Source: JANSYL01 sp963921255 (GTDB taxonomy: Bacteria; Pseudomonadota; Alphaproteobacteria; Rhodobacterales; Rhodobacteraceae). Taken from it: 64,000 nt of DNA. Below the pieces are notes generated by a model, which was not told the origin of the DNA, made no database searches, and was given only the letters and a program-made list of their open reading frames with translations. The DNA lies in NCBI GenBank assembly GCA_963921255.3, contig CAWUEW020000003.1, positions 1,054,001-1,118,000 on the forward strand, given 5' to 3'. This document shows positions 43,724 to 51,363 of this stretch, one piece after another. The position numbers and the translations under genes are program-made. The first letter of the stretch is position 1. The number at the start of each line of letters is the position of its first letter.

Positions 43724-44734
43724 ATGACGGCGAGCAAGATTTTAAGTTTGGCGGACATCGAGGATCTCGCGTTTCGTGCCCTCACCGCGGTCGGAACAAG
43801 CGAGGCGCAGGCCCGCCCCCTGGCGGTCGCGACAGCCGCGACGGAAGCGGACGGCGTTGCCAGCCATGGCTTGGCCTATATCCCGATTTACGCCGAACAT
43901 GTGCAATGCGGAAAAGTGGACGGCCAGGCCATCCCTGACGTCGAACATGTGCGTCCCGGCCTGATCCGGGTGAACGCGGCGACCGGCTTTGCGCATGCCG
44001 CCATCGACGCGGGATTTGCGGCCCTTGTCCCACAGGCACGCAGCCAGGGCGTCGCCGCCCTGACGATCCACAACAGCTACAATTGCGGGGTCTTGGGCTA
44101 CCACACCTATCGGTTGGCGGCGTCGGGCCTTGTCGGCTTGGGATTCACAAACGCCCCGGCCTCGATCGCGCCGTCCGGTGGGGCCAAGCCCGTCGTTGGC
44201 ACCAACCCGGTGTCCCTGGCCGCTCCGGGACCGGATGGGACCCCGGTGTTGCTGATCGATCAATCGGCCAGCACGATCGCGAGATCCGAGGTCATGAAAC
44301 ATGCCCGCGACGGCAAGCCGATCCCTGAGGGATGGGCGCTGGATCCGGACGGCCGTCCGACCACGGACCCGGCGATTGGCCTCAAGGGCTCCATGGCGCC
44401 ATCAGGCGGCTACAAGGGTGTTGGTGTCGCGCTGATCACCGAAGTGCTGGCCTCAGCCGTGGCGGGGGCCACGCTCGGGATCGACGCATCGCCGTTCTCG
44501 GGAACGGTGGGCGGGCCGCCGAAAACCGGACAGTTTTTTCTCGCGATCGATCCCGCGGCAGCGTCGGGCGGCGGGTATGCCGAGCGGATCACGGCCTTGG
44601 TGGACGCGATCCGGCAGCAAGAGACCGCGCGCCTGCCCGGGGACGGGCGCGCCGCAAAACGGGATGCCGCCCGGCGGGACGGCGTTGTGGTGAACACCGC
44701 GACCCTTGCCCGGATCGACGCCCTTCTGCCCTGA
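43724..44734 (+). CDS. Ldh (malate/L-lactate dehydrogenase-like) family oxidoreductase
   Basis: This encodes 336 residues of the Ldh2/Mdh family with the atypical NAD(P) fold. Motifs include EADGVASHGLAYIPIY (catalytic His), IHNSYNCGVLGYHTYR, and GTNPVSLAAPGPDG. The late GGYKGVGVALITEVL segment binds nucleotide. Relatives reduce pyrroline-2-carboxylate, piperideine-2-carboxylate, ureidoglycolate or 2-keto acids. With an upstream dipeptidase-like gene and a convergent aminotransferase, an amino-acid-derived imino or keto acid is a reasonable substrate guess, but it is not shown. Confidence 0.86.
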   Translation: MTASKILSLADIEDLAFRALTAVGTSEAQARPLAVATAATEADGVASHGLAYIPIYAEHVQCGKVDGQAIPDVEHVRPGLIRVNAATGFAHAAIDAGFAALVPQARSQGVAALTIHNSYNCGVLGYHTYRLAASGLVGLGFTNAPASIAPSGGAKPVVGTNPVSLAAPGPDGTPVLLIDQSASTIARSEVMKHARDGKPIPEGWALDPDGRPTTDPAIGLKGSMAPSGGYKGVGVALITEVLASAVAGATLGIDASPFSGTVGGPPKTGQFFLAIDPAAASGGGYAERITALVDAIRQQETARLPGDGRAAKRDAARRDGVVVNTATLARIDALLP

Positions 44735-44740
44735 CCGCGC

Positions 44741-44830
44741 AAGGCCCTTGAAAGGGCCTTGAAACGCGATCGCGGATCGCGTCCACCGCGGGCGCGCGCC
44801 CGCGGTGAAAGGCGTTTTGAAACGCCTTTC
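44741..44830. repeat. array of four consecutive palindromes between convergent genes
   Basis: Four hairpins follow each other in the gap between the Ldh gene and the aminotransferase gene. They are AAGGCCCT-tgaa-AGGGCCTT (44741-44760), ACGCGATC-gcg-GATCGCGT (44764-44782), and a 24-bp perfect palindrome CACCGCGGGCGC/GCGCCCGCGGTG (44784-44807). The last is GAAAGGCGTTT-tg-AAACGCCTTTC (44807-44830). The first and last share a TTGAAA centre. A similar array lies at 48910-48995. Confidence 0.8.
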
Positions 44831-44837
44831 GGTCGGA

Positions 44838-45776
44838 TCATCGGGCCGCTTGGGCCGCGATATCGGCGGCAATCGCGGCCTTGTACAACTGCTGAATTCG
44901 GGCCGTGACCGGTCGGGTGCCATCGCCGATGGCTTTGCCGTCGATCGTTGCGACCGGGGTCTGCGCGCCGAAAGAGCCTGTCAAGAACGCCTCGTCCGCC
45001 GCGTAGGTTTCGTACAAGGAGTAGTTCTTTTCGAACACCGGGATCCCGTTCTTGCGGCACAAATCAATGACCGTGGCGCGGGTCACGCCGTTCATGCAGT
45101 AGTCACCGGTCGAGGTCCAAACCTCGTTCTTTCGGACGATGAAGAAATTGCAGGCGTTCGTCGTGTTCACGAACCCATGTGGATCCAGCATCAAGGCTTC
45201 GTCCGCGCCGGCCTGCTCTGCCTGCAGGCAGGCAATCACGCAGTTGAGTTTGGAATGGCTGTTGAGCTTTGCATCCTGGGCGTGGGGCAACCCGCGCACC
45301 TGGGGCACGGAGGCAAGTGTGATGCCACGGCTTTGCAAGCTGTCGCGGGGTTTGGAATGCTCCATGATGATGACCAATGTCGGTCCGGACCGGCTGAGCG
45401 ACGGATGCTGGAACGGCTTTGACTTGATCCCGCGGGTCAGCATCAGCCGGCAGTGGACGTCGTTGTGCATGTCGTTTGCCTCGGCCGTGCGGCGCAGCGC
45501 AGCCGCAATTCCGGCGCGATCCATGCCGACATCGAGACTGACGGCTTTGCAGGAGCCAAAGAACCGATCCATATGGGCGTCGAAAAAGGCCCAATGCCCG
45601 TCATAGAGCCGCATCCCTTCCCACATGCCGTCGCCAAGTAGGAAACCACTGTCGTAGACCGATATCTTTGCCTCGTCCCGGGGGAGCAACTCGCCGTTGA
45701 CGTAGATCAGGATGTCGCGGTTGCGCGGGTCGTCTTCTGCGTCATGTGTGGTGTGGGCCTCGAGGTCCAGGGTCAT
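44838..45776 (-). CDS. class IV aminotransferase (D-amino acid / branched-chain type)
   Basis: This encodes 312 residues from the ATG at 45776; a GTG 13 codons upstream (45815) is possible but has no better ribosome site. It is a fold type IV PLP enzyme. The Schiff-base lysine is probably in LNSHSKLNCV. DSGFLLGDGMWEGMRLYDGH opens the domain, and NTTNACNFFIV with CMNGVTRATVIDLC lie in the cofactor-binding half. The N-terminal extension before residue 25 is acidic. It is convergent with the Ldh operon across a hairpin array. Substrate specificity (D-alanine, branched-chain or other) cannot be told. Confidence 0.85.
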   Translation of the reverse strand: MTLDLEAHTTHDAEDDPRNRDILIYVNGELLPRDEAKISVYDSGFLLGDGMWEGMRLYDGHWAFFDAHMDRFFGSCKAVSLDVGMDRAGIAAALRRTAEANDMHNDVHCRLMLTRGIKSKPFQHPSLSRSGPTLVIIMEHSKPRDSLQSRGITLASVPQVRGLPHAQDAKLNSHSKLNCVIACLQAEQAGADEALMLDPHGFVNTTNACNFFIVRKNEVWTSTGDYCMNGVTRATVIDLCRKNGIPVFEKNYSLYETYAADEAFLTGSFGAQTPVATIDGKAIGDGTRPVTARIQQLYKAAIAADIAAQAAR

Positions 45777-45815
45777 ATCAGGCCTTTTTGGGATGTAGGG
45801 GTGGATGTTTGACAC

Positions 45816-46145
45816 GGATCATCCGCGAATCGAAGGTTCGTGCAAGGGTTGTGCCTCGCAACGGCGGCGCGGCGGCCTTGGTGTTGAAACAGACCGTTGC
45901 CCGAGCGCGCCCTGCACGGGGATGCGATTCCGGCGCAGCGCATCGATTGTCCCGAGCAATGCCTTGGTCCAATTGCAAAAAAGGGCCTGAATTGTCTGGT
46001 ATGCAGGGCAGGGATTCCGTACCAACAGCGACGAAGGGCGCTGTTGCATTTGTGCATGACCTGCTGCACGCTCTGACTTTATTTCAGATGCAAGGGCTTG
46101 GGGCTGCTCCCGTCCCGCGCGTCTCGACTGCCACAGGAGGCCCCG
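45816..46145. other. 330-base region without recognisable gene
   Basis: This separates the aminotransferase from the first secreted-protein gene. Short open frames on both strands here have no family character and look like chance frames. It probably holds the divergent promoters; I could not identify convincing -35/-10 pairs. A ribosome site AGGAGG at 46135-46140 ends it. Confidence 0.5.
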
Positions 46146-47858
46146 TTGCCAGGCCCATATCGCGTCCACCTTATTTCCACTGCCCTTGGGGCCCTTTTGA
46201 TTGCCGAAGCCTCTGTTGCCCAGGGCATTGACCTCCCCGCACCTGACATTCTGGATGCGCAACTGTCGGTTCTCGAGTCCGACGTGCCTGGTTCGATTTG
46301 GGCCCTTCAGCCGTTTCGCAACGCGCAAAGCGTATCAGGCGAGGACGGGACAACCTACACGCTGACCTCGCTGAACCCGAACGTGAATTCCTGGTTCGTG
46401 CTGGAGGTCGCGCCCGAGAATGGGCGGAGCCGGTCTTACCATTTGGAGAACGCGGATCCCGAGGTCTGGCAGATCGCCCTGAACGATGCCAGTGGCCCGA
46501 CGCTGCTGATCGAAGGCAATGGCGAGATGCGCGATTGCACCCCTTGGACCGGCGAACTTGCCGAGGCGCGCGACACGGGCCTGCCCTATGCTCCGATTTG
46601 CGATTGGAGCTTCTATCTGCGGAACGAAGTGTCGGGCAACCGCACAACCCGCGAGGCTGTGGCAGAGTTCCTGCGGGACAACGTCCTGTTCGGCGACAGC
46701 ATTGTGAACCTGATCAAAGGCGCGTTCTTTGAGGATGCTTACATGGTCTCCTCCGAGGACGAGGGGCTTGAAGAGGCCGTTGATGGCGTTGAGCTTCTCG
46801 GCCAGGCCTTGTTGTCCCGGACCCCGGCCATGCGTCCGTCCATGGGCTTTGACCTGGAAGGGACGGACGGCGGTGCGATGACGGCCGGCTCCTGGTACGC
46901 GGTCGAGGACGCCCCGGGTATCTATGCCAGCGTGATGCAGCCCGGGATGATTGCCCAGGAGGTTCTGGATGTGCCAGGCGCCAACTGGCTGGACGCGGTG
47001 GAAAGCCGGGCCGATGTGTACCTTGTCGCCTTCAATATGAGTGAGTTCGAAATCGGGTATGAAGTCGGGACGAGCCATCCGGCCGTCAACTGGTCCCCTC
47101 GGCCGTCGGGATCGGGACGTCATTACCAGGGGCAAGGCCCGGACGGATTTGGCGAGATTGATCCCCTTGTGACCGTTGGGATGCTGTCGCCCTCGTTTAC
47201 CGATCGGGTTGCAGCCACATTCACCGGCGGGTTCAAGCGTCAGCACGGGGCCTGGCGGTTCGGGGACTACGCGACGTTCAACTGGGGCCATCACTACGGG
47301 TTCATGTCCCACGGCGTGCTGCTGTCCCGTCTCTGGCCAAACCTGTCGACCCTTTACATGCTGGATGACGGCACGGTCGGCATGCGGACCTGGGCCGAAG
47401 GGGACGAGGCCATGCTGCCGAACCTCATGTTTGCGCGGCAAAACGGCGTGGCCATTATTGAAGATGGCGTGCCCGGCCCGCGCGTCACATCCTGGGGCGG
47501 CGGCAACTGGTCTGGATCCGCCAACGCGGATCTGCGGACTTTGCGAGGCGGGGCGTGCATGCGCACCGTCGAAGGGACGCAATTCTTGATCTATGCGTAT
47601 TTCTCGTCCTCGACGCCATCGGCCATGGCGCGGACCTTCCAGGCTTATCAATGCGATTATGCGATGATCCTGGATATGAACAGCCAGGAACACACGTACA
47701 TGGCGCTCTACGTCCACGAAGAGGATGAGATCGACACGCAGCACCTTGTGCGCGGCATGGCCGAGGTCGATCTGCGGGGCCGCGACGGCGACCGAATTCC
47801 CCGCTTCATTTCGACGGCAGACAATCGAGATTTCTTCTATCTATTGCGGAGGCAGTAA
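46146..47858 (+). CDS. exported protein of unknown function with TTG start
   Basis: This is 570 residues from a TTG at 46146, chosen because AGGAGG ends exactly five bases upstream. The TTG also places a signal peptide (VHLISTALGALLIAEASVAQ) at the proper distance. An earlier in-frame ATG at 46098 would add 16 residues before it. I do not recognise the family. Cysteines occur at RDCTPW, PICDWS, GGACMRT and QCDYAM. The region GVAIIEDGVPGP to DYAMILDMNS is faintly like the phosphodiester glycosidase (NAGPA) core, but low confidence. The next gene, an exported sulfatase-modifying-factor-like protein, starts six bases after the stop, so the two form an operon. Confidence 0.75.
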   Translation: MPGPYRVHLISTALGALLIAEASVAQGIDLPAPDILDAQLSVLESDVPGSIWALQPFRNAQSVSGEDGTTYTLTSLNPNVNSWFVLEVAPENGRSRSYHLENADPEVWQIALNDASGPTLLIEGNGEMRDCTPWTGELAEARDTGLPYAPICDWSFYLRNEVSGNRTTREAVAEFLRDNVLFGDSIVNLIKGAFFEDAYMVSSEDEGLEEAVDGVELLGQALLSRTPAMRPSMGFDLEGTDGGAMTAGSWYAVEDAPGIYASVMQPGMIAQEVLDVPGANWLDAVESRADVYLVAFNMSEFEIGYEVGTSHPAVNWSPRPSGSGRHYQGQGPDGFGEIDPLVTVGMLSPSFTDRVAATFTGGFKRQHGAWRFGDYATFNWGHHYGFMSHGVLLSRLWPNLSTLYMLDDGTVGMRTWAEGDEAMLPNLMFARQNGVAIIEDGVPGPRVTSWGGGNWSGSANADLRTLRGGACMRTVEGTQFLIYAYFSSSTPSAMARTFQAYQCDYAMILDMNSQEHTYMALYVHEEDEIDTQHLVRGMAEVDLRGRDGDRIPRFISTADNRDFFYLLRRQ

Positions 47859-47863
47859 CCGGT

Positions 47864-48886
47864 ATGTCCAGATTGGGGAGGCTGTGGGCCATCGCTTTGG
47901 CCGTGTGCGTCAGTGCGACCGGAGGGGCACATGCCCAGTCCCTGGCCGAACGGAATGAAGAGATGTTCCGCCAAATGCAGGACGTCCGGGGGGTTTCAAA
48001 TGCAGAACTCCGGCGCATTCGGGACATCTTCGCCGGTTCGCCGAACGGCTGGATGGGGCAGGGCAATCCATCGGTGACGCGCCATCCGCTGACCCCGTCC
48101 GAAGCGGCCTCTCGTCTGGGGGGCTCGGTGTCGTCGGTGCAGCAGAGCTACCGCAACCGGACATTCGAGCGGATTTGCGGTGAGCCGTTCATGGTGCCGC
48201 TCTATGACCCGGCGACGCAAAGCCCACAGGATGCCACGGTCTGTGCCGACATGTTCGAGTATCCCAACGTTCCGATGGTGTACCCGGTGGTCTGGGTCCG
48301 GGCCAGCGAAGCGGCGCTTCTGTGCGCAGCCGAAGGCAAGCGCATCGGGGACGCCCACGAATGGGAAGGCGCGGCCGCCGGGCAGCTTTTGCCACCGGAT
48401 TATCCGTTTGACCGCATTCGCGGGATGGGCGCGTCGGCGGCTGTCAACACGATGCGCGGCATCCACAACGCCCGCTACGCCAGCACATCCGGCACCTATT
48501 CCATCGGCAGCTGGCGCAGCGGCGTGTGCGCGACCGGAAGCTTCAAGAACGGGAGTTGCAACGGCGGCTCGTTCACCGGCTGCGGATCCAACACCTATCC
48601 CGCGGGCAGTTTTCCGGACTGCCGCAGCCCGCTTGGTGTCTACGATATCGACGGCAACGCGGCCGAGCATATGAACCTGCCGTTGAGCGAGGATCAAATG
48701 GCCAGCCGCGGTTCCACAACCTTAGGCGTGACGGAAATGAAAGGGTCCTGGTTTATCTGGGACACCGTGCGCGCCCATGAGCATTGGGCCCGGTGGCGGG
48801 CGCCGTTCTGGCACGGCTCGCGCGTGATGTCCGGCGGCAGCCATCGGAATTATCACCTGGGGTTCCGCTGCTTCCGTGATATCTGA
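47864..48886 (+). CDS. exported protein with formylglycine-generating-enzyme-like (SUMF1) fold
   Basis: This encodes 340 residues. A signal peptide, LWAIALAVCVSATGGAHAQS, lies at the start. The FGE/SUMF1-type (sulfatase-modifying factor) domain is seen in VYPVVWVRASEAALLCAAEG, GVYDIDGNAAEHMNLPL and VMSGGSHRNYHLGFRCFRD. The catalytic cysteine pair of true formylglycine-generating enzymes, normally between the GGS and GFR motifs, is absent: only eight residues separate SGGS from GFRC. It is therefore probably a binding or structural member. Many other cysteines (CATGSFKNGSCNGG, TGCGSN, PDCRS) suggest disulfides. It lies in an operon with the preceding exported protein. Confidence 0.8.
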   Translation: MSRLGRLWAIALAVCVSATGGAHAQSLAERNEEMFRQMQDVRGVSNAELRRIRDIFAGSPNGWMGQGNPSVTRHPLTPSEAASRLGGSVSSVQQSYRNRTFERICGEPFMVPLYDPATQSPQDATVCADMFEYPNVPMVYPVVWVRASEAALLCAAEGKRIGDAHEWEGAAAGQLLPPDYPFDRIRGMGASAAVNTMRGIHNARYASTSGTYSIGSWRSGVCATGSFKNGSCNGGSFTGCGSNTYPAGSFPDCRSPLGVYDIDGNAAEHMNLPLSEDQMASRGSTTLGVTEMKGSWFIWDTVRAHEHWARWRAPFWHGSRVMSGGSHRNYHLGFRCFRDI

Positions 48887-48909
48887 CAAAGGTCGGCGGT
48901 GGTGCGGGC

Positions 48910-48995
48910 AAGCGCCTTGAAAGGCGCTTTGTCGGCGCGCGGGCGCGCGCCGCACACGGCCCGGGATCGGGCCGTGCGAAAAGCCTGCGCAGGCT
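48910..48995. repeat. second array of four palindromes between convergent genes
   Basis: Hairpins here are AAGCGCCT-tgaa-AGGCGCTT (48910-48929), CGGCGCGC-gggc-GCGCGCCG (48933-48952), CACGGCCCG-ggat-CGGGCCGTG (48955-48976) and AGCCTGCGCAGGCT (48982-48995). The first is nearly identical to the first hairpin of the array at 44741, including the tgaa loop. Confidence 0.8.
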
Positions 48996-49013
48996 GTTCC
49001 CGCGAAAAGGTGT

Positions 49014-50483
49014 TTATTGAAGTGACGCCAAGCGAACGGTGGCGCTGCTGAGCGGCCCGTCGCTGTTGAGAAGACTGGCGTAACGGGTGTCGGTCAAAAG
49101 ACCCCGCAGGTCCACTGCGCGACCATCGATATAGGCCGTACGGCTGACGAGGCGAATGCCATGGCTGTAGTCGGCATAGTATTCGCCATGGACGGTCGAC
49201 AAGGGTTGAATCGGTGCCCCGTTCGACCGATGCCATCCGTATATCGCGACGCGGCCGCTGGCCTGCGCGAGGCGATTGGCAATCACGACGTCCTTTTTGT
49301 GTCCGGCCACCAAGAGGCCGGCGCGGGCGCCAGCATTGGCCATTTGCTGATCCAGCGTCGCGTCATGGCGCACAAAATAAGCCGTGGACGCCATCTGCGC
49401 GCCGGGTTCCATCGGCCGCGGGCTGAGGCGGACATCGGCCTGCGCGTAAATGGCGTCAACCATGCGCGTCGTCGGCAGCATCATGTCGAACGCGTCCGCC
49501 ATGCGCAGCGCCGCCGGCAATCCCATGGGAACGCGTACGTGGTCGCGGTCTGATCCGATCGCAACGTAGTCCGGCGTGACGCACAGCGTGATTTCGGTCT
49601 GGCGGCCCGCCACCAGACCCGTGAAGCGCACAGGCAGGAGATCACGCAAATGGCTGGGGATGTTGCCGTTGAGGGCTTCGCGCAGAAGGGCGTTGTCGCG
49701 GTTGCTCCCGCTGGTGCCGGTGAGGCTTGCCATCACGGTAGACCCGTCCGCGGCCGAACCGGGGCGGCGCGGGATCTCGCGCGTCAGGCGCCCGCTGCAC
49801 GGGTTGGCGCCAGCGCGGGGCGGGATCAGTTGGCGCGGCTGGCTTTCGGGCTCTGGTGTGGCGGCGGCCAGAACAATCGAGCCTTGGGTGTCATTCTGCA
49901 CCGCATCAGGTGTCCGGGTGGACAAGGTCACCGGGCGTTGTGCCGGGCGCAGGCTGGCCACTTGGGTGGTCGCCGATCCGATCGAGGTTGGTCGGGGTGT
50001 CGGGCCGGGCAGGCCCAAGGCGCGCGCAGGGCTCAACGTGCTGGCCAGCTGAACGGGGCCTGTCGTGCGATCAGGCCGTTGGGCCGGCACAACCGGCGGC
50101 GGTCCGGCGATGATGCGGACAGGCGCGGTCCGCGCGACGCGCGGCGCCGTGCCGAGGCCGGGCTGGCCGAAAGCCGGGGCGCTGCGACTGGGGACCGGAT
50201 CGGCGAACCCGAGCGCGATGGCGTCGACGATGTCCGGCACGGCATCGGGGTGAACGACCTCGGCCGCGTCACGTGCAGGCGTGCGTGCGACGCGAACAGG
50301 CTGCACCGCGACCGTTTCGGTCGCGCCGTTGCGGGCCGGTATCAGCTGTGATCCCACGACAATCGCGCAAAGCGCCGCCACGCAAGTCGACACAACCGCA
50401 ACAACCGTGTTCGGGGCGTCCTTCAGTGGCGAGGTCCTGCTCGATCGGCGCGCATCATTCGATGCGGTTTCTGTCCCTCTCAT
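49014..50483 (-). CDS. membrane-anchored or exported protein of unknown function
   Basis: This encodes 489 residues. An N-terminal transmembrane segment (TVVAVVSTCVAALCAIVVGS, about residues 26-45) is followed by a long proline/threonine/arginine-rich linker up to about residue 230. A conserved C-terminal globular domain follows. Its core motifs are VAGHKKDVVIANRLAQ, VAIYGWHRSNGAPIQPLS and HGEYYADYSHGIRLVSRT. I recall similar IYGWH / YADYSHG patterns in unnamed bacterial proteins but know no function. The many His, Asp and Tyr residues suggest a hydrolase. It is convergent with the exported FGE-like gene and 145 bases from the DprE2-like gene. Confidence 0.78.
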   Translation of the reverse strand: MRGTETASNDARRSSRTSPLKDAPNTVVAVVSTCVAALCAIVVGSQLIPARNGATETVAVQPVRVARTPARDAAEVVHPDAVPDIVDAIALGFADPVPSRSAPAFGQPGLGTAPRVARTAPVRIIAGPPPVVPAQRPDRTTGPVQLASTLSPARALGLPGPTPRPTSIGSATTQVASLRPAQRPVTLSTRTPDAVQNDTQGSIVLAAATPEPESQPRQLIPPRAGANPCSGRLTREIPRRPGSAADGSTVMASLTGTSGSNRDNALLREALNGNIPSHLRDLLPVRFTGLVAGRQTEITLCVTPDYVAIGSDRDHVRVPMGLPAALRMADAFDMMLPTTRMVDAIYAQADVRLSPRPMEPGAQMASTAYFVRHDATLDQQMANAGARAGLLVAGHKKDVVIANRLAQASGRVAIYGWHRSNGAPIQPLSTVHGEYYADYSHGIRLVSRTAYIDGRAVDLRGLLTDTRYASLLNSDGPLSSATVRLASLQ

Positions 50484-50628
50484 GAGTTTGTGGATATGTC
50501 GAAAGGGTTAAGATCACAATATTTGCGTGTGCGGACGCGCGAATGTCCGCCGACAAAGGCGGAAATCCGCGCAAAACCAGCCGCTTTTCCAGCATTTCGC
50601 CTCGATATGGCGTGTGCAGAGGCTGCGG

Positions 50629-51363
50629 TCAGAGGGATGTTTTCTTGAAGATACGTTCCGGAAGGGCGCGAATGATGGTCATGATCAGCCGCCACACCGC
50701 CCGCACATAGACCACATCATGGCCCCGCGCGACGGCTGTCACGATCCGGTTTCCAACCTCTTCCGGGGCCGCGGTGAGCGCCGGGTTGAGGTCCATACCG
50801 TCCGTCATGGCGGTGGCCACGAACCCCGGCAGAACGGTCACCACATGCACGCCCTTAACGGCCAGGCGGTTGCGCAAGCCCGACAGATAAGCCGTGAATC
50901 CAGCCTTGGCCGATCCGTAAATGTAGTTGGAGGCGCGTCCGCGTTCCCCGGCCACTGAACTGATGCCAACGAGCGTTCCCGATCCACGGGCCTCCATCGC
51001 ATGGGCCAGCACAAGAAACAGGCTGGCGGGCCCTTCGAAGTTTGCGCGAAAGATCGCGGCGGCGGCCTCGGGGGACGCGGCGTTGCTGTCTTGGTCGCCC
51101 AGAACACCGATGGCTGAAACGGCGACCTCGGGCAGGGCGGGGAGTGCGTTGACGAAGTCTGCGTGTGTGTCGAGCGCCAGGGCATCGACCTCGTGCAAGG
51201 TGACGGTCACCCCGAAGCGCGTCTCAAGGTCGGCCTTGTCATTGGCCAGGCGATCCACGTTGCGCGCTGCCAGTTGGATCGGGTGACCTTTTGCGGCGAA
51301 AGCACGGGCTGTGGCGCGGGCAATGTCCGAGGCCGCCCCGAGGATCAGGACCGGACCGCTCAT
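50629..51363 (-). CDS. DprE2-like SDR: decaprenylphosphoryl-2-keto-ribose reductase homologue
   Basis: This is a 244-residue SDR. The nucleotide-binding LILGAASDIARATARAFA at the start is the altered glycine motif typical of DprE2. ISSVAGERGRASNYIYGSAKAG gives the Ser-Tyr-Lys triad, and the C-terminus RAVWRLIMTIIRALPERIFKK is basic and membrane-seeking. In mycobacteria DprE2 reduces the 2-keto intermediate to polyprenyl-phosphoryl-D-arabinofuranose. Here it overlaps the DprE1-like gene by four bases, which strongly supports the same function. It is the last gene of the operon. Confidence 0.85.
   Translation of the reverse strand: MSGPVLILGAASDIARATARAFAAKGHPIQLAARNVDRLANDKADLETRFGVTVTLHEVDALALDTHADFVNALPALPEVAVSAIGVLGDQDSNAASPEAAAAIFRANFEGPASLFLVLAHAMEARGSGTLVGISSVAGERGRASNYIYGSAKAGFTAYLSGLRNRLAVKGVHVVTVLPGFVATAMTDGMDLNPALTAAPEEVGNRIVTAVARGHDVVYVRAVWRLIMTIIRALPERIFKKTSL

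Noticed and set aside
45746..46231. 161-codon plus-strand frame in the gap before the exported-protein gene
   Set aside because: It has no recognisable domain, overlaps the start regions of real genes on both sides and has unlikely composition.
46900..47858. Phosphodiester glycosidase (NAGPA) domain in the exported 570-residue protein
   Set aside because: Only a vague similarity in spacing around DYAMILDMNS is seen. The usual glycine-rich DGGGS motif is missing.
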